Shown in pieces: positions 59,305 to 64,000 of a stretch of 64,000 nucleotides of DNA. The stretch covers positions 62,001 to 126,000 of the forward strand of contig JAFGCN010000009.1 in the NCBI GenBank assembly GCA_016932615.1, written 5' to 3'. The notes under the pieces were generated by a model that was given only the letters and a program-made list of their open reading frames with translations, did no database searches and had not been told where the DNA came from. Origin of the DNA: Candidatus Aenigmatarchaeota archaeon. Lineage in GTDB: Archaea > Aenigmatarchaeota > Aenigmatarchaeia > QMZS01. Position 1 is the stretch's first letter; every line of letters begins with the position of its first letter. The position numbers were made by a program, and so were the translations under genes.

Positions 59305-60260
59305 CTTCTTGCCAATCTCTCTGTTTCTCCGATAAAATTTGCCGTCTGTTTCATACAGTCATAGTCTCTAAGTTTCTCTATGGTTGCTAAAAGAAGTGCT
59401 TCCATACAGGATTCATAATCTCTGAATTCTGGGGTGGTTTCATTGTTGCCAACAGTTATGGAGTAGTTGTTCTTGGTATTAGAAAAGGCAATGTTGAAAA
59501 ATGCTCCGTTGCCACTCTTCTTTATGGGAAGTCCCTTCTGGCTAATATCTGTCCCGGTCTGCTCAATGCTAATTTTGCCTTCGGACATTTTGTAGATAAA
59601 CCTAAGCACCACATTGAGGTATTTTCCCGCCAGACCATAGTTCCCCTGTATGACTGAAACTAGATGATTTTCACCGTCTATATGGTGTCCTTGATATGTG
59701 GCAAATATGGTGGCCAGTTCCCAATCCCCGACTTTCGCAGGGAGATATTTTATAAAATCGAACAAGGGGAGGGAGGTTGGGGTATTTTTTTTCCTTGAGC
59801 AAAGAAGAAGGAACTCTTTGAGGGCATCATCTTTTTTTGCGTCATAAAACGAATGCAGGCCGGTCCAATCTTTGGGATTTGCCTCCTGAACGTTTTTGAG
59901 GCTGATTGCGGTAGTGACTGTAGTTTTGTGTGTGATGGATGCGAAATTATGTCCTCCTTCCGAGAGTTTTTTTGCTAGCGGAAAATCTGGGACATACCCA
60001 AACAGTACCTCCTGCCCCCCTATCCTTTCTGAGCAGAAATAATCTATCTCAGGCACATCTCTAAAACATTCTGTGAGGATTATGTAGTCTTCAGTTGTGT
60101 TCCCCCTTTCCAGAGGAGATCTGGAGTATCGACACCCGATTCTAACTGGAGCGTCTTTACTATAATTGTTGAAAAAGAAGTCTCCTGGAAAGTATATCCT
60201 TCTTAGATCCGGAAGTAGTTTGGCATATTCTGAAAACTTTTCCTTTAGCGCATCATCCAT
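59301..60260 (-). CDS. Island protein of unknown function (319 aa)
   Basis: I do not recognise this protein. It begins with a charged helical stretch (DDALKEKFSEYAKLLPDL) and continues with mixed strands (VLFGYVPDFPLAKKL, SITHKTTVTTAISLK). A Gly/Asn-rich C-terminal third (GNGAFFNIAFSNTKNNYS) precedes the end. One CxxxxC-like pair (ECFRDVPEIDYFC) lies near residue 65. No membrane segment is seen. It is divergent from the small HxsD-like gene, with a 26-base gap. Its codon use matches the island. Confidence 0.6.
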   Translation of the reverse strand: MDDALKEKFSEYAKLLPDLRRIYFPGDFFFNNYSKDAPVRIGCRYSRSPLERGNTTEDYIILTECFRDVPEIDYFCSERIGGQEVLFGYVPDFPLAKKLSEGGHNFASITHKTTVTTAISLKNVQEANPKDWTGLHSFYDAKKDDALKEFLLLCSRKKNTPTSLPLFDFIKYLPAKVGDWELATIFATYQGHHIDGENHLVSVIQGNYGLAGKYLNVVLRFIYKMSEGKISIEQTGTDISQKGLPIKKSGNGAFFNIAFSNTKNNYSITVGNNETTPEFRDYESCMEALLLATIEKLRDYDCMKQTANFIGETERLARS

Positions 60261-60286
60261 AGATTAATTTAAGGTTTGGATTTATT

Positions 60287-60532
60287 ATGTTTCCCATTCA
60301 GAGTTCAGATAAACAGGCAAAAATACGATTTAATAGGGATTTTTACGATATGTTTCCAATAACTGAAGTCTGTGAGCGGTTTGAGAGCATAACCCGGATT
60401 CAGGTAATTTTTGTTCAGGATAAAAACTGGCTGGAAGTAGTTCTGATTCCTAAGACGGATATGGACATTGAAGAGTTGGCATTGGAGTTCTGCAACCATT
60501 GTTTGCATGAGCAGATCATGGTTTCAAGGTAG
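60287..60532 (+). CDS. hxsD: Second small HxsD-like protein
   Basis: An 81-residue protein matching the core of HxsD without the acidic tail of the copy at 50483: AKIRFNRDFYDMFPITEVCERF, VIFVQDKNWLEVVLIPKTDMDIEELALEFCNHCLHEQI. The pattern of an early FY, a hydrophobic V-x-L-x-PK strand and a late helical FxNxxL/FCNHCL stretch aligns with HxsD. It lies 155 bases before the HxsB-like gene, the pairing seen in His-Xaa-Ser loci. Confidence 0.68.
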   Translation: MFPIQSSDKQAKIRFNRDFYDMFPITEVCERFESITRIQVIFVQDKNWLEVVLIPKTDMDIEELALEFCNHCLHEQIMVSR

Positions 60533-60687
60533 TTTGTGGTTTTGATCAGTTGGCACGGCAGTTTTGAGAGGAGGTACCATAAAAAATAAAATTGTCGGGT
60601 CCAGGCCGATTTGCCTCAACTTCGGTTGATTGCCCTGCAAGGCATCCGGATGGACAAAGGGTTAAAAGATAAAGAGTGTGCCTTATT

Positions 60688-62142
60688 ATGGCTCAGACAT
60701 TCTCAATAGATACTAAAGGATATATAGTCAATGAATATTTAACAAGGAAATTGGCGGGTGGAAAGACTCTTGTAACTACCCGACATGGTGGATGGGCGAT
60801 TTTGGACGAAAAAGAATATGCTCTATTGAGGCATGGGGAGGTAGAGGCAGACATAGAGTTGTATAATCTCTTAAGGCAGGAGGGCATAATTCTCACTGAA
60901 GATACCCTTTCCGCGGTTACCACCCAGCATTGCCAAAAATTTCATCAATTATTCGGTGCGACTACGCTCCATATACTTACGCCTACACTGAGGTGCAATC
61001 AAAAGTGTGTTTATTGCTATGCAAATTCAAGACCCCTCAAGGACAAACAATGGGATATGGATAGGAAAACTGCAAAATCAATTGTCGACTTCATATTTCA
61101 GTGTCCTTCTGGACGCATAACCATAGAGTTTCAGGGGGGAGAACCTCTCCTGAATTTTCCGATTTTGCAATATGTTGTAGAGTATGCAAAAAAACTAAGT
61201 GGTCGTAATAATAAGGCTGTGAATTTCCGTGTTGTCACAAATCTAACCCTAATGAACGAAAAGATACTGGACTGGCTGGTTGAGAATAATGTGGAACTGA
61301 ATACCTCCTTGGATGGACCACAATATGTTCATGATAAAAATAGATTCTACGAAAATATGGGGGGTTGCTATGCTGATGTGGTCGAACAGTTAGCGTGTAT
61401 CAAAAAACGAGGGGTTCAAATAGGTTTGATGCCCACAATTACCCGAGGTTCATTGCCTTACTGGAAGGAGATAATTGACGAATATGTTCGCCAAGGCCAG
61501 CCTGGATTTTGGGCAAGGAGGATGGGTATTGGAGGATTTGCGGTTGAGCGTTGGAAGGAAATAGGATATAGCGTGGAAGAATATCTTGACTTCTGGAAAA
61601 AGTGTGTTGAATATATATTTGAGTTAAATCTTAAGGGAACTCGATTTTCTGAGGGTTATGTGGGAATTATACTGAAGAATGTCATTTTTTCAAAAAGATA
61701 TAACTCATTTGTCTGTATGGCTTCGCCATGTGGTTGTGCGTGGAGTCAGGTTTCTTATGATTACCAGGGAAATATCTTTGCCTGTGACGAAGCAAGAAGT
61801 TTTGAAATATTCCGACTTGGGAATGTTAAGGATACTACCTATCCAGAATTGTATTCCAGCTGGGATATTTTAAATATAGTAGATTTAACTTCCGGAAACT
61901 CTTTTGACTGTGCAAATTGCGCCTACCATCCTTTTTGCGGACCCTGCATTGTGGACGAGTATGGCGAACATGGGTCGATAGTTAAAAAACCAGATTCGTT
62001 CAATTGCAGGGTAAAACGAGGGATGCTGGACTATGTTTTCGGTGAGGTTATTCCCAATAAGGAAAGGTTCAAAATTGCGCAGGGCTGGGTGGGTGTGGGC
62101 AGGAACGAGGCTATAAAAGATCTCCCTGAAAACAGCGCATAA
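60688..62142 (+). CDS. hxsB: HxsB-like radical SAM/SPASM maturase
   Basis: A 484-residue radical SAM enzyme. The first 95 residues resemble the HxsB leader-recognition part (TKGYIVNEYLTRKLAGGKT, EKEYALLRHGEV). The cluster motif is CNQKCVYC (C103, C107, C110) in LHILTPTLRCNQKCVYCYA; EFQGGEPLLNFPIL and VVTNLTLMNEKILDWL are close to HxsB. The C-terminal SPASM cysteines are CANCAYHPFCGPC plus a final Cys. HxsB/HxsC crosslink or modify a His-Xaa-Ser peptide. The ATG at 60688 is used; a GTG at 60676 is possible. Confidence 0.82.
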   Translation: MAQTFSIDTKGYIVNEYLTRKLAGGKTLVTTRHGGWAILDEKEYALLRHGEVEADIELYNLLRQEGIILTEDTLSAVTTQHCQKFHQLFGATTLHILTPTLRCNQKCVYCYANSRPLKDKQWDMDRKTAKSIVDFIFQCPSGRITIEFQGGEPLLNFPILQYVVEYAKKLSGRNNKAVNFRVVTNLTLMNEKILDWLVENNVELNTSLDGPQYVHDKNRFYENMGGCYADVVEQLACIKKRGVQIGLMPTITRGSLPYWKEIIDEYVRQGQPGFWARRMGIGGFAVERWKEIGYSVEEYLDFWKKCVEYIFELNLKGTRFSEGYVGIILKNVIFSKRYNSFVCMASPCGCAWSQVSYDYQGNIFACDEARSFEIFRLGNVKDTTYPELYSSWDILNIVDLTSGNSFDCANCAYHPFCGPCIVDEYGEHGSIVKKPDSFNCRVKRGMLDYVFGEVIPNKERFKIAQGWVGVGRNEAIKDLPENSA

Positions 62143-62143
62143 A

Positions 62144-62314
62144 ATGGGTTTTAGAAGTTTTTTGAGAGACCTACTTACTTTGTACTTGGGATACCAGGTA
62201 ATAAAAAGTTACCTGTTTGGAGAGTTTTCATTCAGCATTATTCTACTTCTGGTTACAGTAGTCCTAATGGTTTTTACCCTCTGGTTTTTATTTGAAAAGC
62301 TGGGTCTTGTCTGA
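62144..62314 (+). CDS. 56-residue membrane peptide next to the HxsB-like gene
   Basis: The ATG is 1 base after the HxsB-like stop, so the two are translated together. The peptide begins MGFRSFLRDLLTLYLGYQV and has one long hydrophobic stretch (about 30-50, IILLLVTVVLMVFTLWFLF) before EKLGLV. No His-Xaa-Ser repeats are present. It may anchor or regulate the maturation complex, or be the substrate of an unusual kind; either is inference. The codon pattern fits the island. Confidence 0.55.
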   Translation: MGFRSFLRDLLTLYLGYQVIKSYLFGEFSFSIILLLVTVVLMVFTLWFLFEKLGLV

Positions 62315-62432
62315 GAAGCGGGTCAAAACTGTGATCGCTGCCGTTCTTCCCTCACAAGTTTTCACGGGCATAACCTCTTGAAAGAAGGTTTGTTTTTCTC
62401 AGGAATTACGGATCGGCTTAAGCAACTGTAGT

Positions 62433-63047
62433 TCACTGTGCGGTGATGTGCTGGGTATGTAGGTTCGCTTCCAACGCCGACTGAGGTTTCACCTCTTTTA
62501 AATTTTCCACTGTGTTTATATTTAAGAAATCCGCTGGATCGCTGAACGTAATTTTTTTGGTGCAATTACAGCCATCTATTACCGAATGCATACTTTCCTC
62601 AAAATTCCGATTCTGGAATATATTTTTCCTATATACAGCACATAATGGCTCAAGACGATTTTCAAATATTGGAACGATACAATCCACACTTTCATCCAAT
62701 TCAGATATAATCCTTGAAATGACCCTCTTATTGACTAAGGGCATGTCGCAAGCCACTACGAAAATAAACTTTTCCTCAACAGCGTTAAGTATTCCAGACA
62801 AGCCCGCAATTGGCGAAAATATTTCGCAATTGTCCTCAAGTATTTTTATGTGGGGATTATCGATGATTTTTTCCACTTTTAAGTGCTGTTCTTTATTTTT
62901 GACAACAACAACTGCCTTAAAAAAACATTCCTCCAGCAAATTTGCAAGTCGATTAATGACATAAGTTCCTCCTATATTTAGCAAAGCCTTATCCTTTCCA
63001 AATCTTTTTGAACGCCCGCCAGCCAAGATTACCCCACAAATCTCCAT
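62433..63047 (-). CDS. mobA: MobA-like molybdenum cofactor guanylyltransferase
   Basis: A 204-residue nucleotidyltransferase. GVILAGGRSKRFGKDKALLNIGG (residues about 5-27) and the ACDMPLVNKRVISRI motif fit MobA, which adds GMP to molybdopterin to form the guanine dinucleotide cofactor. The VASCDMP-type Asp is at about residue 99. It starts 22 bases from a divergent molybdopterin oxidoreductase gene, which would need that cofactor. Related MobA-like enzymes for CMP transfer exist, so nucleotide choice is uncertain. Confidence 0.88.
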   Translation of the reverse strand: MEICGVILAGGRSKRFGKDKALLNIGGTYVINRLANLLEECFFKAVVVVKNKEQHLKVEKIIDNPHIKILEDNCEIFSPIAGLSGILNAVEEKFIFVVACDMPLVNKRVISRIISELDESVDCIVPIFENRLEPLCAVYRKNIFQNRNFEESMHSVIDGCNCTKKITFSDPADFLNINTVENLKEVKPQSALEANLHTQHITAQ

Positions 63048-63069
63048 AATTGCTTATCCATATAAAATT

Positions 63070-64000
63070 ATGGGTGTGGGGGATAAGGTCTTTAAAAGTG
63101 CCTGTGGCATGTGCCATGGTGGATGCGGAGTTTTGGTTCATACGAAAGAAGGTAGGGTAATCTCTGTGGAGGGTGATCCAGACTCTCCGTTGAGTCGGGG
63201 AAGCATGTGTTCAAAAGGCAGGGCAAGCATAGAGCATTTGTACAATGAATGTCGTTTAAAATATCCATTGCAGAGAACTGGTAGGAGGGGCGAAGGAATG
63301 TGGGAGAGGGTCTCCTGGAATAATGCGCTAGAAACAATATCTAAAAATCTGAAGGGTATCCGGGACTCATTTGGACCCCATTGCGTTGCTTTTGGCCAAG
63401 GCACTGGCAGGCATCATTATCCTTTTGTTATAGAGTTTGCACATGAGTTTGGAAGCCCAAACTGGACCGAGCCCGGGTTAGCACAATGCTTTTTGCCAAG
63501 ACGGCTTGCAAGTGACTTAACCTATGGCGGTTTTGTCGTTTGTGATTATTATGGGGAGATCTTTCCAAAATGCATTCTGGTCTGGGGGCATAATCCCATA
63601 ATTTCCAATCCCGATGGTGAACTGGGTTTTAGATTTTTACAGGCCTTGGATAGGGGATGTAAGGTGGTGGCAATTGATCCTAGAAAAAGTGAGAGTGCTA
63701 AGACCGCTAACCTGTGGCTGCAGTTAAGGCCAGGAACAGATTGTGCCTTGGCATTGGCAATGATAAATACTATCCTGGAAGAAGGTATGTATGATGAGGC
63801 ATTTGTTAAAAAATGGACGTTTGGCTTTGATAAATTGAAGGAACATGTTGGAGACTTCACTCCGGAATGGGCTGAAGAGATAACCTGGGTGAATGCTGAG
63901 AAAATACGAGCGGCGGCTAGAATGTATGCGACTACAAAACCGGCATGCATCGAATGGGGTGTTGCTATAGAACAGACGCCAAATTCTTTACAGACCTGCC
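63070..64000 (+). CDS. Molybdopterin-dependent oxidoreductase, N-terminal part (3' end outside window)
   Basis: An open frame from the ATG at 63070 to the right edge. It begins with a [4Fe-4S] motif CGMCHGGCG...CSKG. The FGQGTGRHHYPFVIEFAHEFGSPNWTEPG segment and LVWGHNPIISNPDGELGFRFL follow. The molybdopterin dinucleotide-binding VVAIDPRKSESAKTANLWLQLRPGTDCALALAMIN is visible in parts. This fits the DMSO reductase/formate dehydrogenase superfamily. The substrate cannot be decided without the rest. There is no Tat-type signal (RR) at the N-terminus, so the enzyme is probably cytoplasmic. Confidence 0.9.
   Translation, partial: MGVGDKVFKSACGMCHGGCGVLVHTKEGRVISVEGDPDSPLSRGSMCSKGRASIEHLYNECRLKYPLQRTGRRGEGMWERVSWNNALETISKNLKGIRDSFGPHCVAFGQGTGRHHYPFVIEFAHEFGSPNWTEPGLAQCFLPRRLASDLTYGGFVVCDYYGEIFPKCILVWGHNPIISNPDGELGFRFLQALDRGCKVVAIDPRKSESAKTANLWLQLRPGTDCALALAMINTILEEGMYDEAFVKKWTFGFDKLKEHVGDFTPEWAEEITWVNAEKIRAAARMYATTKPACIEWGVAIEQTPNSLQTC

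Noticed and set aside
60530-60589. After the TAG stop of the small HxsD-like gene the frame stays open for 18 codons (containing WHGSF, one His-Xaa-Ser), which could mean stop-codon readthrough.
   Set aside because: TAG is used as an ordinary stop elsewhere in the window, e.g. aIF5A, and one short His-Xaa-Ser triplet is expected by chance. No recoding signal is visible.
1-64000. CRISPR array or insertion sequence.
   Set aside because: No regularly spaced direct repeats, no terminal inverted repeats with a transposase gene, and no cas genes were seen.

Overview
The window is archaeal chromosomal DNA. It carries a dense set of archaeal information-processing genes: Kae1 and Bud32 of KEOPS, aIF5A, aIF1A, aIF2-gamma, RadB, Spt4, the exosome subunits Rrp4, Rrp41 and Rrp42, SBDS, NAC, Trm1, and ribosomal proteins uS15, uL5, uS7, L7Ae, uL6 and an eS26-like protein. 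It also has intron-bearing tRNAs, TATA boxes about 25 bases before start codons, and very short intergenic gaps. Kae1 and Bud32 are separate genes rather than the fusion common in Euryarchaeota, RadB is present, and exosome and ribosomal genes are scattered. This suggests a DPANN-type or Altiarchaeota-like lineage, but I cannot name it from sequence alone.

Region 1 (1-28 kb) is mostly housekeeping and envelope genes. It holds translation and repair genes, a PP2C-like protein, a one-chain MNT-HEPN protein, AspRS, two divergent site-2-protease-like genes, an AglD-type membrane protein, an OB-fold protein, Trm1, an XRE/DUF2178 pair, a secreted subtilase with a cysteine-rich tail, transporters, AMMECR1, a corrinoid adenosyltransferase, LemA/HtpX and a decayed PD-(D/E)XK nuclease gene. 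Region 2 (28-50 kb) has the exosome/SBDS cluster, Spt4, Bud32, a ROK kinase, a type IV pilus-like membrane cassette, several separate ribosomal genes, membrane lipid enzymes (UbiA, SEC59-like), an M42 peptidase and aIF2-gamma.

Three tRNA genes (Ala-CGC, Ile-GAT, Asp-GTC) lie in the window. All three have an intron in the T loop at position 53/54 or 54/55. tRNA-Ala has a second intron after base 37, and tRNA-Ile a second one in the D loop. Four of the five introns contain the same RNA element: a covarying stem followed by a conserved C-rich/AAAAGAA tail. This looks like a dispersed, related family of introns.

Region 3 (50.4-62.3 kb) is a more A+T-rich accessory island. It contains five radical SAM enzymes, two small HxsD-like proteins, an HxsB-like radical SAM maturase, an A24 prepilin-type peptidase, a U32-family protein, two unrecognised proteins and a 56-residue membrane peptide. 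The HxsB/HxsD pair ties it to the His-Xaa-Ser family of peptide-maturation systems, but no His-Xaa-Ser repeat substrate is visible. It is the best candidate here for an undescribed system. The window ends with mobA, divergent from the 5' part of a molybdopterin oxidoreductase gene.
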